From the NCBI RefSeq assembly GCF_000150275.1, contig NW_002060945.1, positions 7,507,684-7,571,683 of the forward strand: a stretch of 64,000 bases of DNA, written 5' to 3'. Under the pieces are notes generated by a model. That model saw nothing but the letters and a program-made list of their open reading frames with translations. It made no database searches and was not told the DNA's origin. A program made the position numbers and the translations under genes. This document shows positions 11,209 to 25,300 of this stretch, piece after piece; positions within the stretch are counted from its first letter, which is position 1, and every line of letters starts with the position of its first letter. The DNA is from Trichoplax adhaerens (Eukaryota > Placozoa > Uniplacotomia > Trichoplacea > Trichoplacidae).

Positions 11209-12631
11209 TATTATTTTTCTATAAACGGGTATATCACTGATATGGTCCTTATGCACTTGTTAGCCAAGTATCTTGTACGCGTGAAATCTGCTTTGCAGAG
11301 TTGGCTGAACAATCATACCTAAAATTGTAGTTATTTGATAGGCAAACTACTGTATTTGATGTGTATCATAGTTCTTATATACCTCTAAATACTGCATGTT
11401 ACTGAAACGTATTATTCGCTAAGATATCATTTTACATTTTTAATATTTGTAACACGATACATCACGGTTATGGACCATTTTCAAATTTTGTTCACTTTAA
11501 TTTGTATCATACTTGAGGTACAGTACTATTTAGTGTAAAACTATGTCTAGATATTATTATCAAGCTAAAGTATCATCAATTATAATTATGGTTACTGTCA
11601 GTTATTGTGCCAAGAGTTAAGGCATATCTCTAATAATTATAATTTATTAATATTGTGAATAATGGTTTCTGTTACCGTTTAATATTGATACTAGACGTCG
11701 AAGCACTTTGAATTGATTCTAACAGCTAGGCTTTATTATTTGACTGAGGAGTAAACAATTAGACTCAGAATGATTTATAAGGCAACACAAAATGATATGT
11801 ATCCAATAACCGAAACAACGCCGACAATGTATAATTAATAAACCACTATTTGTTAATACATACATTTATCAGAAGCATAAAACACCAAATTTTTTTTTAG
11901 AGACTTTATATATCTTTGTAAAGCAACAAAGTCAAGCTTTCAGTGGTATAAGTATACACGAGTATATGTACATTCGTACATGCCAATTATATAAATCAGA
12001 TTTTTAATCATTCATGCATGATCTGCGCAAACTATTTTGCAATGATATGCGTATATGATTACTTTACATGTTGTATATCGCACAGTAATAGTAGAAGAAA
12101 TTGATAAAATTGCCAACGACAATATTATCGGCTGATTGTAGTATTAGAGTAAGTCGAAAAACTATTCACAGATGTTAACTGTCACATTGGGACTGCTATC
12201 AAACGTATCATGATCTAAATACCTTAGCCTGGAGCAATAATTCTAAACAAAAGTGAGGTTTATATGTATTCACGAGATCTCCATTTAAAATTGAAATGAT
12301 AATTAATTAATACTATGCAATAAAAAGTCATTGCCAGCATTGATTAATCGTATGAGCACTATATAAAATTTGCATATTGTTCTACATGCATTATTGCAAA
12401 ATAAATCATTTTAAGGATTACAAGTTCAGAAACCTGGAGGAATACTTTAGGATGACTCATAATACCCTAATGTTATATTGCAACTAATGTATTAACTTGA
12501 TAGATAAACAAGAAAATGCCAAAAAGCATGTGACGTAAAATTTTCATAATTAAAACTCAGCTATCTTGTATCCGTACAACAACCGTTCGTTATACCATAG
12601 CATGACAATCACTTTTGCTTCAAAGGTAAAT
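11209..12631. other. Convergent spacer between CLP1 and ATG9
   Basis: Both genes end towards this 1.4-kb AT-rich region, so it must hold both 3' untranslated regions. I see no exon, RNA gene or repeat array in it, only A/T runs and several possible poly(A) signals. Confidence 0.5.
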
Positions 12632-15600
12632 TTATACAATGTGAGCAGTACCATAACTCTGGGGAGGTTTGCCATCGGTTAATCCTTCATTATTTTGAAC
12701 GGATGAATTATTCTGGCTAGGTGTTGATTCTATTTCTTTCTCTTCACTATTTCCATTATTCTGTGCTGACTGACCCATTGGATGCATTTGACGTAGATAT
12801 GACCTATCTCTAGGACTAGTAGGGTTGGATGATGATAGATTCACTCGTCGATCATGCATCTGAAACAGAATAAGAGAATTAATTTAATTTTATGATTCAC
12901 CGAAGACTTGCTATCGTGTAATACAGTGAGTTACAGTAGCAGATAGACTACCAAAATACTGTTAAGCATACTTCGTGCAACATCAAGGTACTCATGTTAA
13001 TGTCATGGTCACGTAATGATTGATGGGTGGCGTCTAGTGGCAAGCCGTAACCATCCACAAATCCAAGAGAAGGATGCAACATTGCACTATTTGTATTCCT
13101 ATAGTCATACTGCATAGATTGCATATTGGTTGCTATGCCTTCAGAAGTAGTGTCTTCAGATGTAGCCGGTCGGCTATTAAATAGCGTACTAAAATGCTTT
13201 TGTGTATCATAGATAATTATTATAAATTAATTAGCTAAAAAAAGTGTTGAGAAGTTAAAAGAGTAGCATTATTTACGTATGTTACCATACCAAAGACGAT
13301 AAATTTGAGAGTAAATGTTGCTGTGAAGAAAAGCTTGCACTTTCTGATATTGCTGTAGAAAGAAATGGCCCTTATGTGAATGCTCTTAAATTTTTTATAG
13401 TAAAGTAACAGTTTATCGAAGATTGACGTACAATATAGTTGTAAAAGATAATCGTTACCTTGTTCCTTTAGTTTACTTATGTACTGACTAGTTTCGGGAT
13501 TAGGTTTCCACTCCGGATTTTTCATCTGTATTGAAAAATTAGTGTTAACTTGTCATAGAAAATAAGACCAAAGAGAATTACGATATAACCTGAAAGTTAA
13601 TTAGTGATAATTCCATTTTTCCATCACGCGCGGTAGATTGTTGGTTTCTTTCAGGATTATTACTCGATAACCACTAATGTAGGCAAAAATTAAATAACAA
13701 TATTTAATTAAAGGATGTAAGAGTTTAGTAAAGCGAGCATAAATTTATTCATAGTAGAATTTAGCCGGCTGAATAAAGTACCTTTGGATCTCCATGTCGT
13801 TTGATATCCATCTCCGCGAAAGAACAAACATCACCGACACCTATGAATATTACCGTATAGAATAGACAGCTATTTTATGTTTTTTAAATTATACAATAGA
13901 GGTATTATTCAGCTATACCTTCAACTTCTATCGTAAACTGCCTAAAAAAGTCTATTATAGTCAATGACTTTGTTCGTAGAGCATAAAGCAGTACAAAAGG
14001 CGTAATTAAGGGGCTTAGTAGTTCCTCTAGATAGAATGACTTTTGGAAAAAAGTAAATTATTGATATATAAAAATGATTTGAAATAGTTTAATTGAAATA
14101 TTATTTTATCGTTTTACCAATTTATATTGGAATAGGGTTGAAAACTCTTCTCTAATCTATAAACATAGATGTTTGATGATAATTTCAGTTAATTAAAGAA
14201 GTTTTCGATTACTAAAAAAGCCTAAGCATAGAATAAGTTGTGCATTATAACATCAGATATAGTGCTTACGGTAACAGTATGAGCTTGAGTTTTCCAGTCA
14301 TCGGGCATATAATGGATGTGACATAAAATTGATTTCATGGCCTTATGAGGGCATTGAACGTCTTGCTATTGATTAACAAGTAGTAGGCGTAAAAAAGTAA
14401 ATGATATTAGTAATTTCTAGACTAAAGTTACATTATACTGCCCGTAAGATATACAAGGTATGTAGTAGTATTTATGAACCTCATTGGGGATCAATGTTCG
14501 ACATGATGTTATGATGACACCTAATCAAAAGTACAAAATAGAGCAAAATAATTTTATTAGAGTGGTTCAACATAAGCTAAAATGATCGTGCAACAGTTTA
14601 GACTTACCAAGAACAGTTACAGCAGTTAATACATGTTCTACGGTCAACAGAAATTCGTCATAGATTGTTAACGCCAAAAGTACCGCTAACATAGCACCAG
14701 CGAAGAAGGCGATATTTCTAAATAGACAAGTAATTTACCGTAAAGTTACAACTTATGAACAGTATTAATGTATGGAACACTTCCAATTTTGTTTTTAATA
14801 CCATGTTGATGACTAATGACTAAAAACATCTTACTTTGCAATAAGGGCTAATAAATGTGAGTAGAAAATATTCATATACTTTGACGCAGGTTTGTAGGCC
14901 CTACCAAGTCTGAAAGACGAACGAGATCTATTGAGTACTCTATTATGGCATTATGTTAACCCTTGTAAATGAATAATTAAAATCCTGACCTAAGATTTAA
15001 GTCGTGATCTAATTCATTAAAATGCCTCAGGTAATGGCGTGAATATAGTGACCTAATGGGTATTGATTGTATTAGTGCCGCAGTATAGACAAATTAAGTT
15101 CGAACATAAGATTATCAGTAGTCAGGATAAAGTGTTAATGGACAGTATTTTCACGTACCATCGACGAATTCCTAATCTTCCCGGATCTCTTCGTATAATC
15201 TTGGTTCAAACAGAAAATTGAGATGTTAGCATTGGTGTATTATCTCAACATGACTTAAGAAAATCAAATGATTCTTTCAATAGTTATTGTACAATTCACC
15301 TCAGCATAGGAGAAAAAGGAAAATAATATTTGCCATATGAAAATTATAGGACTGAGGACAATATTTAAAAGAGCAAAGTAAAATATCCTGGTGCTCAATT
15401 GTTCTGCGAGCTCTTGTCTATTGCAATAATATAATTGAAAGAGCAATTCAATATCATATAGCTATGTTCGATAGTGATATCTTTTTGCAGTTATTAAAGC
15501 TTCGTCCATGTCATTTACTGTTACTATATTTTAACAACTGCTGTCCTTTCGGTTTGATTATATAACATGTCTAACCAACCTCTTATTTGCTTTTTTATAA

Positions 15601-18600
15601 TCTGGTCGTAAGTGCCAGTCATTATCAAAAGGACTGCCGGGAGCCCCTTTTATACAGTTTAAGAAATAACAAAGTTTGAGTGTTAGATTATAAGTTGATA
15701 ATCAACAATCCGAAAATAATTTTAACACTCGCATACAAAATAGAATTGCTTCCAAATTATATAAATATCCTTTGGTGAAGAATAGTCTGTAAACGATAAT
15801 AGAAAATCCATTACAAACATTAATCAAAATAAAAACTAATAGAATTGAAATTAACGACTTTATACAATTATTTAATCACTTACTAATAAAGTAGAATGTA
15901 GTACGCGTAATACTAACCTTTGTCCAATAAGAGGAACTGTCAATCTTACTGGGATAATATCTTTATTAACCATAGCCACAAGATAATTTGTAAATCTTGA
16001 AATTCTATGGGTAATATCTTTAGAAGATAATAACATTTTAATATCAAAATGATTTGATAATTATGGCGAAGCAAAGATTATATTGATATTATTACCTAAT
16101 TCTGATAATTGTTCTTTATGGATGCACATTTGATGTTCAAGTTGGTATTTCATCATTCTATTTTGGACTTCTTGCCACGTTATATTTTGTAACTCACTCT
16201 GTGGTAAAGATGAAAGGGAACTTATTATTTTCAAATTATTCCGATCTAATTTGAAACGCGGCAATTAGTCATTTTTGTTATAAAATTGCTGTACCGTTGA
16301 TATTTTTAGTGCTTCTGAGTAGAATGATTTGATCTCAATGAAATGCGATAGATTCCATATAATTCTAATGAGACGCATTGCCCAAGAAGTAAAAGCAATT
16401 ACCAAAAAACAAATGATTGAAGTTGTAAATCTGTAAATGAAATGTATATTTAATCAATGCATTTCCAAATTGATTCATCTAGAAATCAGTCCGTGATATA
16501 TTCGCTATAAATTCAAGTTTACTTATTACAATAAAGAGTACACATAGGGTGCTTTCTATTGTTGCATAACATATTATGATGTTGTCAAAAATAATTTGTG
16601 CTTGAATAATGTAAATACTCGTAGTAAGCTAGCATTATTTCAAGTATCAATCATTCGAGCACGATATTCCTATACTATGATTTTTAAAAGATAACATCAC
16701 TTTAGCCTAGAAAGGATGAGCAAAGGATACCATACCTATTAACACATTGTCCAAGGGGTCTAACAGCATCAGGAATAGTGACTTTATGAGAATCACCAGT
16801 ATGTCCGGATGGTAGTTTATCGCCAAATAAGACAGGATAATCGACACAAGTTATCAAGAAAGTTGTAAAGAGGATTATAAAGAGAAATTGCCTAGAGAAA
16901 AATAGAATCGTTGTGGTAAGCATTTTTTAGTCTACCAAGACAAGCTTTTATTAAAGTCAAGAGGTTACTATCGCTCGTATGTAAACTAGCTATTCTCTTT
17001 TGGGCATCCAGCCGATGATATTGATAGAAAAATGAAGCGATTCAAGGAGGAGGAAGTGGACATTATTATCTATAATATCCTTCCTTTTCTTGCATTACAT
17101 CCAGTACTACTGTACATGCATCCATCAAATAAATCGATAAGTAGAGTAGTGAGGAATAAACTCTCTTATTGTGATGACAACAAGCAATTACAAAACGAAA
17201 GCAATATTTTATATTGTCATTAAGTTCTTCGCTTTGTCGTGTTTCTTGTAAGCGAAAATAATGATTGATTACTGTTGTCAACTAATACTAGCCCTAGACC
17301 ATGAAAGACTAGTCGACGCTTCAATTCGATTGATTTTACAGTGCTTAATTGGTTTTTAGGCCGACTATTTTTCAGAGCTTCATTTTGTTCCATCAATAAT
17401 TATCGCTATCAAGATTATTTCAAAAAAGTTTTAACCATAACAGAATACTTACATTAATTCAAAAACGTAATTGAGAATCATATAGGTAAGGCCATGATTA
17501 ATGTAATATTTATAAACCTATAGAATATTGTTGGGAGAAAAATAAATAAGACATCAATTGAGTTATCATGAAGAAATTGATTTCTTTCTTTAAATTCTCT
17601 TCTATTGAACGATAATGATCAACAGTATAAAACTGTAGTTAAGAAATATTGTTACTTTACTTTACTGCTATTATTGTAAAGATGAGCTATGGTACATTCA
17701 TGGATTGCTTTGCTATTGAAGACATTATTGATGGAGGAGATTGGATACTGTTAGGACATGACTCTTTGAAGTCCTCTTCTCGCGTAGTATACTGAACAAG
17801 CATTACTGTAAGGTGATCGGAGATTATTTCGACATACGCTATAAGGCTAGATAAGTTATATGATTGCTTTCCTGGAAAAAGCAATACTCATCGAGGAGAT
17901 GGCTTACTTGTACTAGTAGGATAGGATGGTTGAAATTTACTTTGTAGCCTCGTATTGTCGAATAGACGAGTCCGTGACTGCTCCATATGGGCATATAGAA
18001 GGGTTTTTGCCTATTTCAACCTAAGCTTAAAAGCTTGGATATAATGTGAATCGACAGTTAGATGGTCTTTGAACTATCGTTGTAGAAATAATTCTGGATA
18101 GCTCCGTGATCATCCCATAAAATGCGATCCGATTGACTACAGTCAACATAGATGGATCGCATTAGTATTGAAGAAGATACTGTTGATCTAAGAAATGGAT
18201 AGGATAGAATCGAATGGATCTTGTCGAATATATTTTACTATGGTCTTTGAACTATCGTTGTTGAAATAATTCGGGATAGCTCCATGATCATCCCATAAAA
18301 TACGATGCGATTGACTACAGTCAACATAGATGGATCGCATTCGTATTGAAGAGGATACTGTTGATCCGACAAATGGATAGGTTAGAATTATGTTGAATAT
18401 ATTTTACTATAAGACCATTGAAGTTAAAAGGACTATTTGAAGACACATTTCAAGATTGGATGGGATAGAACTCAACAGTGTCTATCTGTGCCATGGATAG
18501 ATTGTTTTGGTATGGAAGTGGATCCTGTTGATCTAGGACATGGGTAGGATAGAATGGAATTGATGTTATCGAATACACCTTACTGCAAGACGATTTAACT

Positions 18601-19088
18601 TGAAAAGACTCTTTTCAAGGCACACTTCAAGGTTGGATAGGATGAAAATAAACAGTATCTATCTCCATCGAGCTATCATCATCATCATCGTTTCCACTAG
18701 TATGGATAGCTAGCTCAGTTTAATACCATGCCCATGCGATGTTGATGATTGAGCGAAAAGCAAAGAAGAAAAATCAAGCTCTCCGTCCATTTACAACATG
18801 GACAATATTAGCTGATCGAATGACGTACCCTCCGAAAGAAAACATCCAAATTCTCGATATGATTCCATCGTGCTAACAAAAAAGAAGAAAATTGTATCGA
18901 TGGATGATATCCATAGACAAATAGATGATTTCTATCTTAGTATAGAGAAGAAATAGCAAACCTTTCTTGACATTGCTTTCTTCGTGTACAGTATGAAATT
19001 CATTCAAATAACGTGGAGGTACTTCTTCAGATCCACTTTCCTCCGGTGTATCAGCCAGTAATCTCGTATAAACTGTTTGTAACGGCAT
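12632..19088 (-). CDS. ATG9: Autophagy protein 9, phospholipid scramblase
   Basis: ATG9 is a multi-pass lipid scramblase carried on Golgi-derived vesicles that seed autophagosomes. About 19 exons are read from ATG at 19088 (MPLQTVYTRLLADTPEE). Exon 1 is 18962-19088. Exon 2 is only 44 nt (18829-18872) and encodes NHIENLDVFFRR. Exon 3 is 17453-17517 (HGLTYMILNYVFELM). Later blocks follow vertebrate ATG9A in order: FLFIILFTTFLITCVDY, NITWQEVQ with EHQMCIHK, FTNYLVAMVNKDIIPVRL, STRIFYFALLNIVLSP, IWQILFSFFSYAEV, LGRAYKPASKYMN, HIHYMPDDWK, ELLSPLITPF, IVDFFRQFTIEVEGVGD and CSFAEMDIKRHGDPKW. The cytosolic tail is shorter than in mammals and Ser/Asn/Gln-rich, ending at 12632. A GTG upstream at 19106 is in frame but is not needed as the start. 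Introns 2 and 3 carry repeats. Confidence 0.96.
17520..18828. repeat. ATG9 intron 2 with imperfect ~180-bp repeats and hairpins
   Basis: Two clear copies of a roughly 178-bp unit start near 18062 and 18240, sharing TGGTCTTTGAACTATCGTTG. Degenerate copies extend from about 17900 to 18670 (recurring GATACTGTTGATC and GGATAGGATAGAAT words). In the first clear copy AATGCGATCC (18121-18130) is exactly complementary to GGATCGCATT (18154-18163). Inside that stem TTGAC (18133-18137) pairs with GTCAA (18142-18146) around a 4-base loop. An open frame at 17687-17884 falls in this intron but matches no part of ATG9. Confidence 0.75.
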
Positions 19089-19960
19089 CTTGACAATCTT
19101 CTCCACTCACTACTTTATTCTACACCGACTAATTTTACCAATTAACCAGGATAAAATAGATGAAAGTCGATTAAAAAGCGAACCAAATTATTTCTCTCCT
19201 GCCATGCCAAGATGATTTCATCGTTGAATGAGCCAGACTGGACGAGAATGGATGATTTTCTAGCGTTGCTATACGCTATCCTAAGCTGCCACGCTATTAT
19301 ACGATACAGTATAGATTGAAGAGTATCCTTTGCGATATTCTACTCGTTGTATGCAGTCCTCTGCGACAGACGGACGGAAATCCCCTCGACCGCTGCTTCA
19401 GCCAGCTGGACCGACTCTGTCCGTCCGTTATCGTCGACTATATGGTGTATCATACGGTAGTCCGATCGATTAGAGTACAGTATAGGATGGTCAAATGTTT
19501 ACATTAGATTTGACTCACGCTTAGACGATAGGGTCTCAAAACAGAGATCAGAATATACCAATTATACTCGATTCGATCGCTCCTTACGGTTTATTATAGC
19601 GATCGACGATTGTTTACAAAAACAATGCTGTTCTCGTCCGGCAAGTTTCGGCGTATCCGCACGTCACCCTACAAGAGATTGTTTACCACGGATACGGACG
19701 GAAGGATATGGACGGAATGTCCTCGGTAGCCATGACTAAAAATATTTAATGACGCAATGCCGGCAAAATATTTTTACTAGCAGTGGGAGGTTTATCCTGA
19801 GTAGGGATGATATCAAGGAGGTTGGAAATATCGCCTGGGTGATGATATGAATGGACTTGGATTGTGTTTTATTGCACAATGTTGGTAAATATCCTTACAA
19901 GGGACGATGTAGAAGTTGGAAATGTCGGCTGAATGATGATAAGAAATGTAGAATATTTTT
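19089..19960. promoter_or_regulatory. ATG9 upstream region, relatively GC-rich
   Basis: This flank contains the least AT-rich stretch seen nearby (about 19360-19740), with several CpGs and repeated CGGACGG / TCCGTCCG words at about 19372, 19416 and 19690. It is the probable promoter of ATG9, which reads leftwards. An open frame at 19316-19507 has no supporting features. Confidence 0.4.
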
Positions 19961-21480
19961 CAAAACAGGATACCAGTCAGTATTGTTGGATATGTCAGCT
20001 CAGAAATGATATGATTGTGCTTGGACAGTAATTCTACTCCACAATGATGATGAGAAATGTACAATATTTTTCAAAATAGGATAGCAGTATCGTTGGATAT
20101 GTCAGCTCAGAAATGATATGAATGTGCTTGGACAGTAATTCTACTCCACAATGATGATGAGAAATGTAGAATATTTTTCAAACAGGATATCAGTATCGTT
20201 GGATATGTCAGCTCAGAAATGATATGAATGTGCTTGGATAGTAATTCTACTCTACAACGATGATAAGAAACGTAGAATATTTTTTAAAAGAGGATATCAG
20301 TATCGTTGGATATGTCAGCTCAGAAATGATATGAATGTGCTTGGACAGTAATTCTACTCTACAACGATGATGAGAAATGTAGAATATTTTTCAACACAGG
20401 ATATCAGTATCGTTGGATATGTCAGCTCAGAAATGATATGAATGTGCTTGGACAGTAATTCTACTCTACAACGATGATGAGAAATGTAGAATATTTTTCA
20501 ACACAGGATATCAGTATCGTTGGATATGTCAGCTCAGAAATGATATGAATGTGCTTGGACAGTAATTCTACTCTACAACGATGATGAGAAATGTAGAATA
20601 TTTTCTAAACAGAATATCAGTATTGTTGGATATATCAGCTCAGAAGTGATATGAATGTGCTTGGACAGTAATTCTACTCTACAACGATGATAAGAAATGT
20701 AGAATATTTTTCAAAAGAGGATAGCAGTATCGTTGGATATATCAGCTCAGTAATGATATGAATGTGCTTGGATAGTAATTCTACTCTACAATAATAATAA
20801 TGTAGAATATTTTTACAAGGATGTTATCAGTATCGTTGGATATATCAGCTCAGAAGTGATATGAATGGGCTTGGACAGTAATTCTACTCTACAACGATGA
20901 TAAGAAATGTAGAATATTTTTCAAAAGAGGATAGCAGTATCGTTGGATATATCAGCTCAGTAATGATATGAATGTGCTTGGATAATATTTTATTATACAT
21001 GATACATATTATGTTATCGGCTCAGTAATAATATGAATATACTTGGATAGTATTTTATTACACATTGCTGGTGAACATTCTTACAAGGGCTGATATAGAA
21101 GTGGAGTGAAAAATGTCGGCTGCGTGATGATAGGGATATGCTTGGATAGTGATTCTACTATGCAATCATGTTATAATTCTGCTTGTAATAATAATTATAT
21201 ACAGTAATATAGAATATCTTTACAAGGATGATATCAATGTGGTTGGATATATCAGCTCAGTACTAATACGAATGTACTTAGATAATATTTTATGGCACAA
21301 TGTTATCGGCTCAGTGAGGATATGAATGCACTTGGATAGTATTTTATCACACAATGCTGGTAAACATCCTTACAAATGATGATATAGAAATGGAGTTGGA
21401 AATGTCGACTGAGTGATGATAGGAATATGCTTGGATAGTAATTCTACCATACAATACTAATATTTATATAATATAAAATA
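19960..21480. repeat. 107-bp minisatellite, about ten good copies plus degenerate tail
   Basis: The unit includes CAGTATCGTTGGATATGTC, CAGCTCAGAAATGATATG and TTCTACTCTACAACGATG. Equivalent positions at 20401 and 20508 give a period of exactly 107 bp. Copies from about 20000 to 20990 are similar, with small indels. From 21000 to 21480 they become rearranged and shorter. No coding frame is maintained because 107 is not a multiple of three. Confidence 0.92.
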
Positions 21481-22387
21481 CTTTTGGCAAGGGTGATATC
21501 AATGTGCTTACAAGTGATGATATCAACGAGATTGAAAATATCAGCTCTGTAATGACAGGAGTATACTTGGATAATAATGCACAAGGGTGTAACAATTTCA
21601 GCTAATGTATGTTGAAATGCATTTTATTTTGTTATGCTTAACGATTGAATCAAAGCAGACATGCAGAAATGGCCCAAAGGACGGACGACAGGGATAAAAT
21701 CGACAAATAGTATGGTATAATGGTGCAACAGGTTTAGAATTGCGAGTACATTAGGGATATCCAGCTATTTCATGTTATTAATATCTACACTTCGCCAAGC
21801 GTGGATGATATACCCTGCTACTGCAGTCTAGTCTGGTGTTAAAATTTCAGCTTATTCCACGATTGTATTCATTAATTAATTAATCTTCTAACTTATAGTT
21901 AGAAATGCGGCTAAAAGAGTTCGTCTCCTAAAAGTCTATTACACTGGAAAATACAAAATCAAAACTGAACACACAGCGTACAGTATTATACTTGTAGTAT
22001 GATAAGCATAAGGCATACGAATAGTAGCAGTAAAAAGACTCAGATCTATAATTCCTTATTTTTATTTTTCAATATTCTGTTCAACTGATATATTCATTAA
22101 AGATGCAATAAACGTAAAGTATTCTTACAAAAGCCTTATATATGATAATTTCATTTACGCTTATTCTGTAATTATTTCCAAAACATTCTCGTAGTAAGCT
22201 GAGCGTCTTTATGCAAAGGCTTGATTTTAAAAACATCTTCCCTAGAGAAAACAACTAAAAAAATAGCTTATCAATATAGGTACTATTATACAAGGATCAA
22301 CACTTTTATCGATAGGATAGAAAAATAGGACAATTTTTAACATTCAGTTTTAGGTATGAATGTTCTGTTGAGTCAATATTACGTAAA
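21481..22387. other. Spacer 3' of the P450 gene
   Basis: AT-rich spacer between the decayed edge of the 107-bp array and the P450 stop codon. It must contain the P450 3' untranslated region. I see no other gene or element. Confidence 0.45.
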
Positions 22388-25300
22388 TTATATTCTTGTC
22401 ACTCGAAGGTGGAGATCTGGATTTGGCCTCATGGTTAGTCGCATTTTACGAATAATTTTCACCTCTGGTACAAGCGAGAATGACAATTTGTTAAGTAATA
22501 TTGCTAGTACAGTTTTCATTTCAGCTAGGGCAAATTTATTTCCAATGCATGTTCTAGGCCCCGCTAGAAATGGCACATAGCTGTATTTATCCGTATAGTT
22601 GGAATCTTCCCAGCGGTCAGGATTAAATTGTAACGGGTCGGGGAAATAATCCGGCAATCTGTGGTTATGAATTAATCATCACAAATATAGGATACATCAA
22701 TGTATGTATAAAATCAAACATAGCGGCTATTTTTAACATCATCACAACGCTTTCGAAAGGAACAAGTCACAATCTATAACAGCTAATGATACGCATACCT
22801 GTGAGGTGGTACAATAGTAATTACTGTTCCCTTAGGTATATCATATTTATCAATCTTATCATCATTGATTGCCACACGAAATGTCATAGGTGCAGGAGAG
22901 AATAATCTTCAATAGATTATAGAGAGAGAAAAATAATTTCAGTATCGATTATATTTCAAGCCTTTCAATTTTTGCAATTAGACAAACTAATCCTTTAATT
23001 AACAAACGATGAATAAACCTAAGAGATTCTTTAATGGCGTTTTCAAGATATGGTAATTTTTCTAGAACATCCAATGTTATCAAATGATGTTCCTCTAATA
23101 CCATCCTAATTTCTCTGCGTACTTTCTCCTGCACATCTGGATTACTGGCTAATGCATACAATGTCCACGTCATAGAAACACTTGTTGTCTACAATCAAAA
23201 TGTATCACAGAAATTAAAGATGGCAGAAAATTGACTCAACTACGATTAGGCAGATCTTTTAGCTGAAAAATTACGTTTACAATTTGTTGTATGATATCAT
23301 AACAAAACCTTACTTCATGACCGGTAAAGAGAAAAGTCATAATTTGATCGTGTAATTCCTGCTGGGTTACACACGGGTTTAAATTTTCATCTCTTAATGA
23401 CAACATAGTGTCTAAAATGCTTTTATGTTCAGTATTAACTTCTTCTGCAAATAAAATAGTATTTCGTGATATAGTTACTGTGCATCTCTACAGATTGTAG
23501 AAGAGGATCAATACGTTGAAGGATTATTTCGTGTACAGAGAAAAATACTTACCTGTATTTAGTTCTTGTAATTTTTTAGCAATAACTGTATCAACAACAT
23601 CATGACAGCGTTTAAGAGACTTTGCAAAATTGACATTCCGCGCTATCGGAATATTTCTTATGATAGGAATCATGCTCATAAATCTAATGTTGCATAGTCG
23701 ATAAATTAGTTTCACTTTTTAAGTTGATGGAGAAAAGGGTGTATCGGTATATACCTGGCACATTATATTATCGGTTGCAGTTTTAGCAGTGCTGTATAGT
23801 TGATTATGTTGTATTTCTAATGTAGCATATACTTACGATAGTTCACTACCAGTTATTATAGTCCGGAAACTTTCAGAGATATCATTACCCTTATCTTCTA
23901 GGGAGTTACATTGGAAATCAAAGATGCCTTTGCATGTGATATCTAACGTTAGCCTAGTTAAATCTTTTAGTATATCTATCTTCACTACATTATTTTTGAC
24001 TTCTTCGAACCATAATGAGGCTAGTAGATCTCCATAATGTTGAAACATTGGAACTAGCGCTAAAAATATGAATAATCAAACTGGTGTCATAGTCTTATGT
24101 TATTTGCTTGCTATAGGGCAATAAAGAACAATATGCTATGGATAAAAAAACTTGTACTAAAGTAGCTTATATACGAAGTTAAAGTTTGTAGGCGCTGGTC
24201 CTGCTACTTAATATATATCTATTTCATACCTTTAATTTTGGAATATTTAAAAATAGGATTAAGAACTTTTCGTTGCTCTGTGTGAGTCTTTCCTTCAGAA
24301 GACGTTACACCGTTGCCGAATAAAGGCTTAATAAGCCTAAATGAAATCAGTATTAAAGTATAAATAAACTGCTACATTAACAACATTACCAAAACACGGT
24401 ATATAAATAGATCAAAAACAATGTCATTGGCAGGTTACACAAATATAATACGTCTAACAACAAGTTCTATTTTACATCAGATATCTTATCCATTCCGTAC
24501 CTTAAGATATAGGCAGGCTTTTGATAATTTTCACTATTTGTTACTAAGACATGCTTAATTGCTTTTGGATCTAATATTGCAACACGATCTTCATTCAGCA
24601 AAGACTGATAGCAGAATATTTGTCCATAGGTAGCGCTCCATCTGTGATGATGGAAACAGTGCCATCTTAAATACTTAACTACTGTTTGGTGTGAGGGTAT
24701 ACGAATGCAGCATATTTATCCAATCATTAAAAAATCAGAAAAGCATATGCAATACTTCAATTAGTTTTTGGTAATATACTTACTCAAAGAATGGTTCTGC
24801 TGGTTCATTTTTCAGCAATGTTAGCATTTGACCTAGCGGTGACCAGGTAAACGGTCCCGGCATCTAAAAGTGTTTCATGAAAGCGTTATATTTATAATAT
24901 TTATATTGGTAAAATTAGTAGCTTTATGTACATCCCAAACATTATTGTCTCGTAGATGATTAGGTGCGTTAAAGAAAGGAAAATAAAAGTAAAAATACGT
25001 ACAATATCTATCAGATGTTACTGTATAATGTATATCGTAGAGTATGCCAAAGTTAACTGCCGCAGGTATAGTCTGCAGATACCATAGCTAAATTAGATGT
25101 TATCGATACACGTACATATCGTAGAACAGCAACTCTTTCATCATTTTCAATTTGCATAAGTTATTTAGTAGAAGATATAATTTGATGCTGATACTTGCAT
25201 CGACGTGATTGATACATAAAGTAGAATGATAATTTTTTCATCATTTCCAATTTGCATAAGCGATTTACATGACATGATTTGATGCTATGGTACTACATCT

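Noticed and set aside
17687-17884. Minus-strand frame inside ATG9 intron 2
   Set aside because: It matches no ATG9 segment, and the real exons on either side (18829-18872 and 17453-17517) join in phase without it.
19088-19106. GTG at 19106 as the ATG9 start
   Set aside because: An ATG in the same frame at 19088 has a normal context and leaves an N-terminus of the expected kind.
22356-22580. Plus-strand frame of 74 codons
   Set aside because: It lies opposite the haem-binding exon of the P450 and is a shadow.
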